This document shows positions 1 through 6,829 of a stretch of 9,842 nucleotides of DNA, piece by piece (position 1 is the first letter of the stretch; the number at the start of each line of letters is the position of its first letter). Origin of the DNA: Deltaproteobacteria bacterium RBG_13_49_15 (GTDB taxonomy: Bacteria; Desulfobacterota; Desulfobacteria; Desulfobacterales; UBA2156); assembly GCA_001797695.1 (NCBI GenBank), contig MGQD01000031.1, positions 1-9,842 of the forward strand, written 5' to 3'. The translations under genes and the position numbers were made by a program. The notes below the pieces were generated by a model. It was given only the letters and a program-made list of their open reading frames with translations. It did no database searches and was not told the DNA's origin.

Positions 1-1023
1 CTTGTTCAGATCTATTCTCCTCAGCATGGATTTTTTTCCGAAAAACAGGATAACATGATCGAATCCGAAGACATGCTCGACCCGCTTCTTCGAATCCCGG
101 TTTACAGCTTGTATGGAAAAAATCGCGTTCCCGAAAAATCAATGATGGATCTTATCGATCTTCTTATTGTCGATCTTCAGGATGTCGGATGTCGGGTTTA
201 CACATTTATTTACACGATGTCATACTGCATGGAAGTTGCCCGTGAACTTGGAAAAAAAGTTCTGATTCTGGATCGACCCAACCCGATCGGAGGCGTGTCG
301 GTTGAAGGGAACTGTCTGAATCCGGCTTTCTCCTCGTTTGTGGGCCGATACCCCATCCCGATGCGTCATGGGCTGACTATCGGCGAGATCGCACTCCTTT
401 TCAACCGGCATTTTTCCATCGGATGCGATTTGTCGGTTCTTCCCATGAAAGGGTGGAAACGGCGCATGTACTTTGCGGATACCGGGTTGCCGTGGGTCCT
501 CCCTTCTCCGAACCTCCCTTCCCCAAACTCCGTTATGGTCTATCCCGGACAAGTTTTATGGGAAGGGACAAACGCATCCGAAGGGCGCGGCACCGCGCTT
601 CCGTTTGAAGTATTCGGCGCCCCATACATCGATCCGTATGAAATACTTTCGGCGTTGGGCGGGAACTCTTTTTCCGGAATGGTGTTAAGGCCTCTGGTTT
701 TTGAACCCACGTCGAATAAATGGAAGGGAATATCCTGCTGCGGTTTCCAGATGCATGTGAACGATCAGGATCTCTTTTCACCATTTGAGGCTTCCCTGAA
801 GATCATGCAGGCGGTCATGCTAAACTGCGGCGACCGGTTCGAATGGAAAGATCCGCCCTACGAATACGAGTACGAGAAATTGCCGATCGATCTTATTTTA
901 GGGGACCCGCAGATCCGTCGATCTGTTGAAAAAGCTGAGCCGATCGAAGAGATTGCCGAATCCTGGCGAAAGGATACGGAAGAGTTCCGCCGAATCAGCC
1001 GCAGCATTTACCTTTATTCATGA
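1..1023 (+). CDS. namZ: NamZ/DUF1343 exo-beta-N-acetylmuramidase, 5'-truncated by the window
   Basis: The reading frame is open from base 1. The codons before the first ATG at 55 still encode family-like sequence (SPQHGFFSEKQDN), so the true start lies upstream and 55 is not the start. About 340 residues are present. The family is usually near 400 with its signal peptide, so roughly 50-70 N-terminal residues are missing. Blocks I recognise as DUF1343 are DLQDVGCRVYTF (from about 172), ILDRPNPIGG (from 265), the PMRHGLTIGE block (from 358) and the long conserved stretch at about 502-630 with LPSPNLPSPNS, YPGQVLWEGTN, SEGRGT and PFEVFGAP. The founding member, Bacillus subtilis NamZ (formerly YbbC), removes terminal MurNAc from the non-reducing end of peptidoglycan glycans; the family is GH171. 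Members are normally exported, but the signal peptide cannot be seen here. RNase HI starts 19 bases after the stop, so the two are probably co-transcribed. The family call is firm; the exact substrate is inferred. Confidence 0.9.
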   Translation, partial: LVQIYSPQHGFFSEKQDNMIESEDMLDPLLRIPVYSLYGKNRVPEKSMMDLIDLLIVDLQDVGCRVYTFIYTMSYCMEVARELGKKVLILDRPNPIGGVSVEGNCLNPAFSSFVGRYPIPMRHGLTIGEIALLFNRHFSIGCDLSVLPMKGWKRRMYFADTGLPWVLPSPNLPSPNSVMVYPGQVLWEGTNASEGRGTALPFEVFGAPYIDPYEILSALGGNSFSGMVLRPLVFEPTSNKWKGISCCGFQMHVNDQDLFSPFEASLKIMQAVMLNCGDRFEWKDPPYEYEYEKLPIDLILGDPQIRRSVEKAEPIEEIAESWRKDTEEFRRISRSIYLYS

Positions 1024-1042
1024 CAGGAACGGATTGGCCGAC

Positions 1043-1765
1043 ATGATCGGAGATGCTCCTAACAGCACCAAAAACTCGATTCTGTGGAAGCGGATGATGT
1101 TTAAAAAAAACAAGGTCTGGATGGCGACCGACAATTCCGGGAAACCGCTGGTCAAAGATGGAAAGGTCCTGATCAAGTACCAGATGAAACAGGAATATGA
1201 ATACTGGGTCCATGAAAAAGGGATATATCCCATAACGCCGGATTGTGAATCGAACGGAGTTCAGGATCAAAAACGCTCCACCCCCGTGAAATCCGCATCC
1301 GATCGAAAACGCCGGGAGGAACAAGATGAGACCACGGCAGGTGCGATCCATGTCTATACCGACGGCGCATCTTCCGGGAATCCGGGCCCTTCAGGGATCG
1401 GGGTATATATCCATTACAAAGGGAAGGAAAAGGAGATATCCCGACATATCGGAATCGCAACCAATAATGTGGCGGAACTGGAAGCAATCCGGTCAGGTCT
1501 TCTTGCCTTAAAATCAAACGACAAGCCTGTCCGGGTCTACACGGACAGCACTTACGCCAACGGAGTGTTGACCTTGGGATGGAAAACCCGGAAAAACAGA
1601 GAGCTGGTGAAACGTATCAAAGAGATCATGGGCCGGTTCGGGAATTTAACGGTGATCCAGGTCAAAGGTCACGCAGGGGATGCCGGGAACGAACGGGCGA
1701 ATCGGTTGGCTACTACGGCGGCGGCAGCTCATAGGGATAAAGCAGAAGCGCCCGGCTTCAAATAA
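1043..1765 (+). CDS. rnhA: Ribonuclease HI with N-terminal extension, Asn at the fourth catalytic position
   Basis: The 240-residue product should cleave the RNA strand of RNA-DNA hybrids. The RNase H fold covers about residues 103-230. Catalytic positions by alignment to E. coli RNase HI are D107 (YTDGASSGNPGP), E145 (NVAELEAI), D168 (YTDSTYANG) and H210 (KGHAGD). The residue matching E. coli Asp134 is Asn220 (NERANRLA). The D168-H210 interval is 42 residues against 54 in E. coli, so the basic protrusion (handle) is shortened or absent. Residues 1-60 form a separate basic and aromatic module (WKRMMFKKNKVW, then KVLIKYQMKQEYEYWV), joined to the RNase H domain by a charged linker. I recall similar extensions on deltaproteobacterial RNases H but know no function for them. 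The start at 1043 is chosen because it includes this module; a frame opening at 926 would overlap namZ by about 100 bases. The SD is weak (AGGA at 1024-1027). ATG at 1094 is a possible alternative. Confidence 0.9.
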   Translation: MIGDAPNSTKNSILWKRMMFKKNKVWMATDNSGKPLVKDGKVLIKYQMKQEYEYWVHEKGIYPITPDCESNGVQDQKRSTPVKSASDRKRREEQDETTAGAIHVYTDGASSGNPGPSGIGVYIHYKGKEKEISRHIGIATNNVAELEAIRSGLLALKSNDKPVRVYTDSTYANGVLTLGWKTRKNRELVKRIKEIMGRFGNLTVIQVKGHAGDAGNERANRLATTAAAAHRDKAEAPGFK

Positions 1766-1778
1766 AGACCGGGCGCTT
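1746..1778. terminator. Perfect 10-bp inverted repeat between convergent genes
   Basis: AAGCGCCCGG (1746-1755) is the exact reverse complement of CCGGGCGCTT (1769-1778), with a 13-base loop holding the RNase HI stop codon (1763-1765). It sits between the plus-strand RNase HI gene and the minus-strand small membrane gene, where a bidirectional terminator would be expected. The stem is GC-rich and strong, but only three Ts follow on the plus strand and the minus side lacks a clean T-tract. Efficient intrinsic termination is therefore uncertain. The structure could instead protect a 3' end. Confidence 0.6.
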
Positions 1779-1813
1779 TGGACCCTCTTGTTCATTGTTG
1801 ATTCAGAAGCACA

Positions 1814-2101
1814 TTATGCTTTTTTCTCGGATTTCAGTGCTTCAACCTCTTTTTTCAGATCTTCAACTTCCTGTTTGTACTTGTTGGTGTCGTCTGTCTT
1901 AAATGAAGAGTCAGCCGTCGTATCTTCTTTTTTCCAGGTGTCTTTCAGCTCATCAAATCCCAAATAAAGCGCCAATCCGCCCCCGAGTAAAAGCATTGCT
2001 GGAATCGCACCGGCCAGCAACTGCAAGAACGGCTTCCACCAGACCGACAGACCGATAATCCCCAGGACCGCTCCTATTGCCCCACCAATCAACGTTTTCA
2101 T
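1814..2101 (-). CDS. Small two-helix membrane protein with charged coiled-coil tail
   Basis: This is a 95-residue protein of unknown function. Two hydrophobic, glycine-rich segments lie at about residues 4-22 (IGGAIGAVLGIIGL) and 27-48 (LLAGAIPAMLLLGGGLAL), separated by a short WWKPF turn. After GFDELKDTWKK comes an acidic, Ser/Thr/Asp-rich linker. The tail at about 73-94 has hydrophobic residues spaced 3-4 apart among Lys and Glu (VEDLKKEVEALK), as in a short coiled coil. The likely topology is two inner-membrane helices with the tail on one side. I recall similar proteins in Desulfobacterota but cannot name a family. A strong SD, the separate divergent promoter region and good coding character argue that it is real. 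It converges on RNase HI and diverges from plsB, so it is probably its own transcription unit. Confidence 0.8.
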   Translation of the reverse strand: MKTLIGGAIGAVLGIIGLSVWWKPFLQLLAGAIPAMLLLGGGLALYLGFDELKDTWKKEDTTADSSFKTDDTNKYKQEVEDLKKEVEALKSEKKA

Positions 2102-2111
2102 AAAAACTCAT

Positions 2112-2119
2112 CCTCCTTT
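2112..2119 (-). promoter_or_regulatory. Strong Shine-Dalgarno of the small membrane protein
   Basis: On the minus strand this reads AAAGGAGG, 10 bases before the ATG at 2101. It is among the best ribosome binding sites in the window and supports both the reality of the small gene and its start. An ATG between the SD and the start (minus strand ATGAG) is out of frame. Confidence 0.8.
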
Positions 2120-2153
2120 AGATTAAATGAACGCTTTGAAGTGACGACTTATC

Positions 2154-2180
2154 TTTATATAATAAATCCCAACGGATCAA
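2154..2180 (-). promoter_or_regulatory. Candidate sigma70-like promoter for the small membrane gene
   Basis: Read on the minus strand, TTGATC (2175-2180) could serve as -35 and TATAAA (2154-2159) as -10. The spacer of 15 bases is shorter than the ideal 17. It lies about 50-80 bases upstream of the start. The AT-rich setting makes chance matches likely, so this is only a candidate. Confidence 0.3.
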
Positions 2181-2193
2181 GATCGGATTTATT
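2161..2193. repeat. 9-bp perfect dyad over the candidate promoter (possible operator)
   Basis: AATAAATCC (2161-2169) is the exact reverse complement of GGATTTATT (2185-2193), with a 15-base centre that itself contains GATCAAGATC. One arm lies in the spacer of the candidate minus-strand promoter and the other just upstream of its -35, a placement typical of a repressor site. If that promoter is right, the dyad is upstream of the transcript, so a DNA-level operator fits better than an RNA hairpin. Confidence 0.35.
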
Positions 2194-2332
2194 CTGTAAT
2201 CCGAGGCCTCTTAATTCATATTATTAATACTCCAGAATAAATCACATCATTTTAAGGTTATGAATCAGATACCATATGAATTCCGATAACGCAAGTCTAT
2301 TTTGATAAAAATTTTATTTCCACTGTTTTTGG

Positions 2333-2360
2333 TTGCCACCATCCATCGGAATACGATATT
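2333..2360 (+). promoter_or_regulatory. Candidate sigma70-like promoter for the plsB operon
   Basis: TTGCCA (2333-2338, five of six consensus) is followed after 16 bases by GATATT (2355-2360, four of six). This would give a leader of about 85 bases before the plsB start at 2453. It is the best plus-strand pair I find in this region, but it is a consensus match only. Confidence 0.35.
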
Positions 2361-2452
2361 CATATAAAGAGTGAGTAAGAACGCCTCCCTTTTATCGGGT
2401 ATCACACAAACCAAATTCACCGGGCGCAATCCGCAGCGTTCGTTTTGGAACC

Positions 2453-5086
2453 ATGATCGAGATATTTATACAAATTTGGGGTAAGATCAAAGGCCGGATC
2501 CGGTCCTGGACTGCGAAAACCCTTGCAACCCACCCGATCCCCTTCTTTTCCTTTTTGCCCAGGCATATCGGGCAGGTTACACCGACCATGCTTAGACTCT
2601 TTTTCTCCGGAATTAAGATGGGAGAGGAGCAGGGCGCCGTCGCCCGAAACCTTCCTCCCGGATCGATTTTTATTTATGCATCCAAATACCGGAGCCGTTT
2701 CGAATACCTGTTTTGCCACAATCGTTTTCCTCAAATCGGACTTCCCTGCCCTGAAATCGGGTTGGATTACCGGATAATTTTTTTTCAGCCCGTATTGCGG
2801 ATCCTTAAAAACATTATCTATATTTTCGATTTCTTCATCCAAAAAGGCGTTTTTCCGAATCCATATAAAACGGATGATTTAAGGGAAGCACTGGCCGGGG
2901 GGAGGGCCGGTTTTTTAAACCTGATTGAAAAAAAAGGGTTTTACCGAAGGTTCGTCAAGGAAAAAAACGATCCGATCCGGTACCTTATTGACATCCAGAA
3001 ATCGATCGACCGCAGCGTGTATATCATCCCCCAATTGATGTTTTTCGGCAGAACCCCCGACCGGAGCATCCCTTCCCTGCTGGAATTCCTCTTCGGGACT
3101 GAGGAAAATCCAGGTCGAATCCGCCGCATCGTGACATTGTTTAAAAATCCGGGGAAGGTGTTTGTTGAAATATCGGATCCGATCCATCTGAAAGACTTTC
3201 TATCGTCAGGTTCGATTCCAAACGAGAATCCGGAATCCCAGTCCCTTCTGCTGAGAAAGCAGATCATCGACCAAATCAACCGCCACCGCCAGAGCATCAC
3301 CGGCCCCATTTTAAAATCCAGAGAAGAGCTTAAGGAAGACATTTTAACCAGTCAACGACTTACGAAATTCCTTGAGCATTACGCACATACCCGAAATCTC
3401 CCGCTCCAGAAAGTCAGAAAGGAAGCCAATTCCTATCTCGATGAAATCGCAGCCAATTACAATTACGCATTCGTGAGATTCGCCGCGTTCTGTGTCCGGT
3501 GGATCATCAATTCCATGTTCGAGGGCGTCACCATTAATCAACCTGTCCTAAATCAGATCAAAAACCAAAGCAAGAAGGGCCCCCTTATCTTTGTCCCGTG
3601 TCATAAAAGCCATATCGATTACCTGGTCCTTCCGTATATCCTCTTCACGAACAATATGCCTCCTCCGCATACCGTTGCCGGAAAAAATCTTTCCTTCTGG
3701 CCTCTCGGCCCCCTGTTTCGAAGCGGCGGCGCGTTTTTCATCCGAAGGAGTTTCAAAGGGGCTGCCCTCTACTCGAAAGTCTTTTTCGAGTATGTCCAGA
3801 AGCTACTTGAAGAAGGATTTAACATTGAAATTTTTATTGAAGGAGGGAGAAGCCGGACAGGCAAGCTCCTCATTCCCAAGCTCGGATTTCTATCCATTCT
3901 GATGAATGCCTACCGGAACGGCGCCTGCGATGATTTGACCTTTGTCCCGATTTTCATCGGATATGACCGGGTGCTGGAGGAGAGCGCCTATCTCAATGAA
4001 CTCGAAGGGGGTCAAAAGGATCCGGAAAATCTGACCCAGGTGATCAAGGCCAGAAAGTTTTTAAAAAGAAAGTACGGTCGCATTTATATCAAATTCCATG
4101 AAGCCATTTCCATTAAAGACCTTTTGTCGAAAAACCGGATCCATCTTCCTGATATTTCTCCAAAGGAGCTCAATACCTTTGTCCGGAATCTGGGATACCG
4201 CCTAACAAATGCGATCGATCGTGTTTCAGTGGTCACACCCCATGCCCTTGTGGCCAGTGCGATTCTCAATTTTTCGAAAAAACCGTTTTCGGAAAGCCAG
4301 CTCAAAACCCGGATCGATTCCTACTTAACCTACCTGATGTCCCAGAATACTACGTTGGCCGACTCTATCCTGTTAGACAGTCAGCTTGCCGTCAATAATG
4401 CTCTGGACAACTACATCCAGAGGAGATTTATCGAACCGATATCCCCGCCGAAGGGTTCTCCCGACGGAGAACGGGTGTTTCAGGCAAAGGAATATCGCCG
4501 TCCGAACCTGGATTACTATAAAAACAACTGTGTTTCGTCTTTTATTCCCGCCGCCTTCACCGCGATATCCATTCTTGAAAAAGATGCTTTTCAATTTTCC
4601 GCCGCCGATCTTCATGGAGGGTATGCGTTTTTGCAGGAGTTTTATAAATATGAATTTGCTTACAGTGTCGACCGGCCCTCCGAATATCTGGTAAGGAAAA
4701 ATATCAAAGCCTTTATCGACGATGCCATCCTCATGCCGCACCCCACGCTTCCGGATACCTACAACCTTACCTCTTCAGGATTCAGGAAGCTGAAATTATT
4801 TGCCGGGTTCCTTAAAACGTATTTCGAATCCTATGCCGTAGTCCTCAATTTCTTAAAAAGATATCACCACAATACGACCAGCCCCAAGGATCAGCTGCGT
4901 AAAATTCAGAACCTGGGAAATCGGATGTACAAGCGCAACGAAATTGAAAACAAAGAATCCCTTTCGAAAATGTATTGTCAAAATGCCGTCGACTTTTTTC
5001 TCTCCCAAGGGATTAAAGGATCGGACAACCAGGAAAAAATCGACTACTACTGGGATATGATCAACAAATACTTAAAACAGCTTTAG
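2453..5086 (+). CDS. plsB: Glycerol-3-phosphate acyltransferase PlsB
   Basis: PlsB transfers an acyl chain to sn-1 of glycerol-3-phosphate, the first committed step of phospholipid synthesis, at the inner membrane. The 877-residue product carries all four acyltransferase blocks: H384-X4-D389 in VPCHKSHIDY; the GAFFIRR block at about 426-432; FIEGGRSR at 461-468, where the acidic and basic residues bind glycerol-3-phosphate; and VPIFIGYDR at 498-506. Similarity to E. coli PlsB extends well beyond this core. There is a YLTYLM stretch and a YKNNCVSSFIPAAF segment in the C-terminal half, and an IPQLMFFGRTPDRS-like segment ahead of the core. E. coli PlsB has 807 residues with its catalytic His at 306, so this protein is about 70-80 residues longer at the N-terminus. 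The start at 2453 has no clear SD, so a later start (ATG 2588) remains possible. It heads a four-gene run, with the next gene starting 3 bases after its stop. Confidence 0.95.
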   Translation: MIEIFIQIWGKIKGRIRSWTAKTLATHPIPFFSFLPRHIGQVTPTMLRLFFSGIKMGEEQGAVARNLPPGSIFIYASKYRSRFEYLFCHNRFPQIGLPCPEIGLDYRIIFFQPVLRILKNIIYIFDFFIQKGVFPNPYKTDDLREALAGGRAGFLNLIEKKGFYRRFVKEKNDPIRYLIDIQKSIDRSVYIIPQLMFFGRTPDRSIPSLLEFLFGTEENPGRIRRIVTLFKNPGKVFVEISDPIHLKDFLSSGSIPNENPESQSLLLRKQIIDQINRHRQSITGPILKSREELKEDILTSQRLTKFLEHYAHTRNLPLQKVRKEANSYLDEIAANYNYAFVRFAAFCVRWIINSMFEGVTINQPVLNQIKNQSKKGPLIFVPCHKSHIDYLVLPYILFTNNMPPPHTVAGKNLSFWPLGPLFRSGGAFFIRRSFKGAALYSKVFFEYVQKLLEEGFNIEIFIEGGRSRTGKLLIPKLGFLSILMNAYRNGACDDLTFVPIFIGYDRVLEESAYLNELEGGQKDPENLTQVIKARKFLKRKYGRIYIKFHEAISIKDLLSKNRIHLPDISPKELNTFVRNLGYRLTNAIDRVSVVTPHALVASAILNFSKKPFSESQLKTRIDSYLTYLMSQNTTLADSILLDSQLAVNNALDNYIQRRFIEPISPPKGSPDGERVFQAKEYRRPNLDYYKNNCVSSFIPAAFTAISILEKDAFQFSAADLHGGYAFLQEFYKYEFAYSVDRPSEYLVRKNIKAFIDDAILMPHPTLPDTYNLTSSGFRKLKLFAGFLKTYFESYAVVLNFLKRYHHNTTSPKDQLRKIQNLGNRMYKRNEIENKESLSKMYCQNAVDFFLSQGIKGSDNQEKIDYYWDMINKYLKQL

Positions 5087-5089
5087 CCC

Positions 5090-6796
5090 ATGAAGGCCAT
5101 GATTCTTGCCGCAGGCGCCGGAACGCGGCTTCTCCCGTTCACCCGCACCATCCCCAAACCGCTATTTACCCTTTCAGGACGACCGGTGCTCGACCTGGCC
5201 ATCGAACAGCTTTGCCGGGCAGGGGCTGATGCAATCATCATCAATACCCATCACCTTCATCATCAGATTGAGGCATATCTGGCCCGCCGCCGGTATCCGG
5301 TCCCGGTGCTGACCCGCCATGAGCCTGCGATCCGGGGAACCGGAGGCGGGATTAAAGATGTCTCCGACTTCATGGATGACGATCCGTTTTTGGTCATCAA
5401 CGGAGATATCGTTTTTAACATCGATTTGAGGGAGGTTTATGACGTTCATGCAAAGGGGAAAGCACAAGCCACGCTTGTTCTGTGTGATGATCCTGCCGTC
5501 AACACGGTCTTGGTCGATCCGGAAGGATATATCCGCGCCTTCGACGAACCGGAGCGCGATCCTGCATCTCCAAAGACCACGCGACTCACCTTCACCGGAA
5601 TTCAGGTGATCGATCCTGAGGTTTGCCGATGGATACCGGACGACCCTGTTTCAAGCATCATCAGCGCCTACCGCCGGATGATCGAAAACGGAAAACTCAT
5701 AAAAGCATGGCTACCTCATAATATATACTGGAAAGATATCGGCACTCCTGAGCGATATCAACAGGCGGCTCTTGACCGGATAGCCTCCGATGCATTCCAA
5801 AAAGTCTGGCCAAAACTTAATGTAATACATAATAATATAATTTACAACGTATTGAAAGGAGACGGATCAGATCGACTATGGTATCGACTGAAATACGATG
5901 AGAAAACGCTCATCGCCGTCAATCACGGCATCAAGGTGCACGAAAGCATCACCGAAATAGACGCATTTCTGAACATCGGCATGCACCTTTATCAAAAAAA
6001 AATCCCCGTTCCCAGGATTTATCAGTTTGATACTTTTTCAGGGTGGGTGATAGTGGAAGACGCAGGCGTCACAAACCTCCAGGATGTCGTTACGAGCAGA
6101 TCCTGCCCTGAAACCACGATCCCTGTTTATGAAAAAATCATTTCAGCATTAATCGATTTTTCAATAAAAGGGCATCTGGGGTTTAATTCAACATGGGCGT
6201 ATCAAACAGCGGCGTATGACATCGATCTTATCCTGGAAAAAGAATGCCGTTATTTTTTAGATGCCTGTATCACCGGTTTTTTCGGTTGGAATGTCGGTTT
6301 TACGGATTATGAACCGGAGTTTATGCGGATCGCCGAAGGGGCCCTCTCCTTCCCCGTACTTGGACTCATGCACCGCGATTTCCAGTCGCGCAATATTATC
6401 GTTACAAACGGAGAAATCCGTTTCATCGATTTCCAGGGGGCTCGCACCGGCCCGATTCAATACGATCTCGCGTCGCTTCTAATCGATCCGTATGTGGGGC
6501 TCCCCATCCCCATGCAGAACCGGCTTCTAGATTTCTGCATCAGTCATCTTCGCGACATGCTTTCGCTTGATGAACGCCGATTCCGCTGGTGCTACCTGTT
6601 CTGCTCCCTTTCCCGGAATTTGCAGATTCTCGGGGCGTTTTGTCATCTGAGCCGTGCGAAAAAAAAGACCTGGTTCGAACGCTATATTCCGGGCGCCATC
6701 TTATCTCTTAACCGGATATTGACCGGTATGGAGCAGGATGCGTTTCCAAAGTTGAAAGCGCTTGCCGCCAGAATGGCCGCGGCAGCGGCTCCGTAA
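5090..6796 (+). CDS. MurU-AmgK-like fusion: sugar-1-phosphate nucleotidyltransferase plus sugar kinase
   Basis: This 568-residue protein has two domains. Residues 1 to about 235 are a nucleotidyltransferase: LAAGAGTRLLPFT at 6-18 with PKPL at 22-25, RGTGGGI at 82-88, the metal-binding NGD at 104-106, and DIGTPERY near 215. From about 250 there is an aminoglycoside-phosphotransferase-type kinase: GDGSDRLWYRL near 257, IVEDAG, HRDFQSRN at 428-435 (catalytic Asp430, Asn435), and IDFQGARTGP with metal-binding Asp447, then YDLASLL. The kinase motifs resemble Pseudomonas AmgK, which phosphorylates MurNAc and GlcNAc at C1. The first domain resembles MurU, which makes UDP-MurNAc. Those proteins are about 339 and 223 residues, close to the total here. 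Together they would bypass de novo UDP-MurNAc synthesis and the fosfomycin target MurA. Another sugar substrate is possible. The start is 3 bases after plsB with no SD, so translation is probably coupled. The canonical MKAMILAAG opening fixes the start. Confidence 0.85.
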   Translation: MKAMILAAGAGTRLLPFTRTIPKPLFTLSGRPVLDLAIEQLCRAGADAIIINTHHLHHQIEAYLARRRYPVPVLTRHEPAIRGTGGGIKDVSDFMDDDPFLVINGDIVFNIDLREVYDVHAKGKAQATLVLCDDPAVNTVLVDPEGYIRAFDEPERDPASPKTTRLTFTGIQVIDPEVCRWIPDDPVSSIISAYRRMIENGKLIKAWLPHNIYWKDIGTPERYQQAALDRIASDAFQKVWPKLNVIHNNIIYNVLKGDGSDRLWYRLKYDEKTLIAVNHGIKVHESITEIDAFLNIGMHLYQKKIPVPRIYQFDTFSGWVIVEDAGVTNLQDVVTSRSCPETTIPVYEKIISALIDFSIKGHLGFNSTWAYQTAAYDIDLILEKECRYFLDACITGFFGWNVGFTDYEPEFMRIAEGALSFPVLGLMHRDFQSRNIIVTNGEIRFIDFQGARTGPIQYDLASLLIDPYVGLPIPMQNRLLDFCISHLRDMLSLDERRFRWCYLFCSLSRNLQILGAFCHLSRAKKKTWFERYIPGAILSLNRILTGMEQDAFPKLKALAARMAAAAAP

Positions 6797-6817
6797 TATC
6801 ATCTGCAACCGTCCGTT

Positions 6818-6825
6818 GGGAGGTG
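6818..6825 (+). promoter_or_regulatory. Strong Shine-Dalgarno of dapB
   Basis: GGGAGGTG lies just upstream of the ATG at 6830, with about 6 bases between GGAGG and the start. It fixes the start and contrasts with the absence of an SD at the two preceding genes, so dapB can be translated independently. Confidence 0.8.
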
Positions 6826-6829
6826 AAAC

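Larger units (their letters stand above)
2102..2452. other. AT-rich divergent intergenic region, no gene seen
   Basis: The 351 bases between the two divergent starts carry no convincing coding frame. The centre is very AT-rich (2221-2280 is about 25% GC by count). The region holds candidate promoters for both directions, a 9-bp perfect dyad at 2161-2193, an 8-bp palindrome GAGGCCTC at 2203-2210 and a TATGAAT direct repeat (2259-2265 and 2275-2281). I found no recognisable riboswitch or tRNA. A small RNA cannot be excluded by eye. Confidence 0.7.

Noticed and set aside
55..57. ATG 55 as the start of the NamZ protein
   Set aside because: The codons at 1-54 are in frame and encode conserved family sequence (SPQHGFFSE), so the gene begins before the window.
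926..1042. Upstream extension of the RNase HI frame to ATG 926
   Set aside because: It would overlap the conserved end of namZ by about 100 bases, and the extra residues are Arg/Ser-rich shadow sequence unlike RNase H proteins. ATG 1043 gives a sensible start.
2259..2281. TATGAAT direct repeat as an iteron or regulator site
   Set aside because: There are only two 7-base copies in a very AT-rich region, which is expected by chance.
2891..2921. GC-rich GGCC repeats followed by a T6 run inside plsB, resembling a terminator
   Set aside because: The stem is only 4-5 bp and overlaps a direct rather than inverted repeat (GGCCGG twice). It lies early in a long intact coding frame, so it is most likely chance.
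4373..4741. Antisense open frames within plsB and other long genes
   Set aside because: They overlap strongly supported coding frames, lack SD sequences and show no recognisable domains, so they read as shadows of the main genes.
6659..6667. A8-G run (AAA AAA AAG) resembling a dnaX-type frameshift site in the fusion gene
   Set aside because: It lies near the C-terminus and the normal frame gives a full-length conserved protein. I saw no downstream stem-loop or upstream SD-like stimulator. Several A8 runs occur in the window (about 1102-1109, 2928-2935), so this looks like codon usage.
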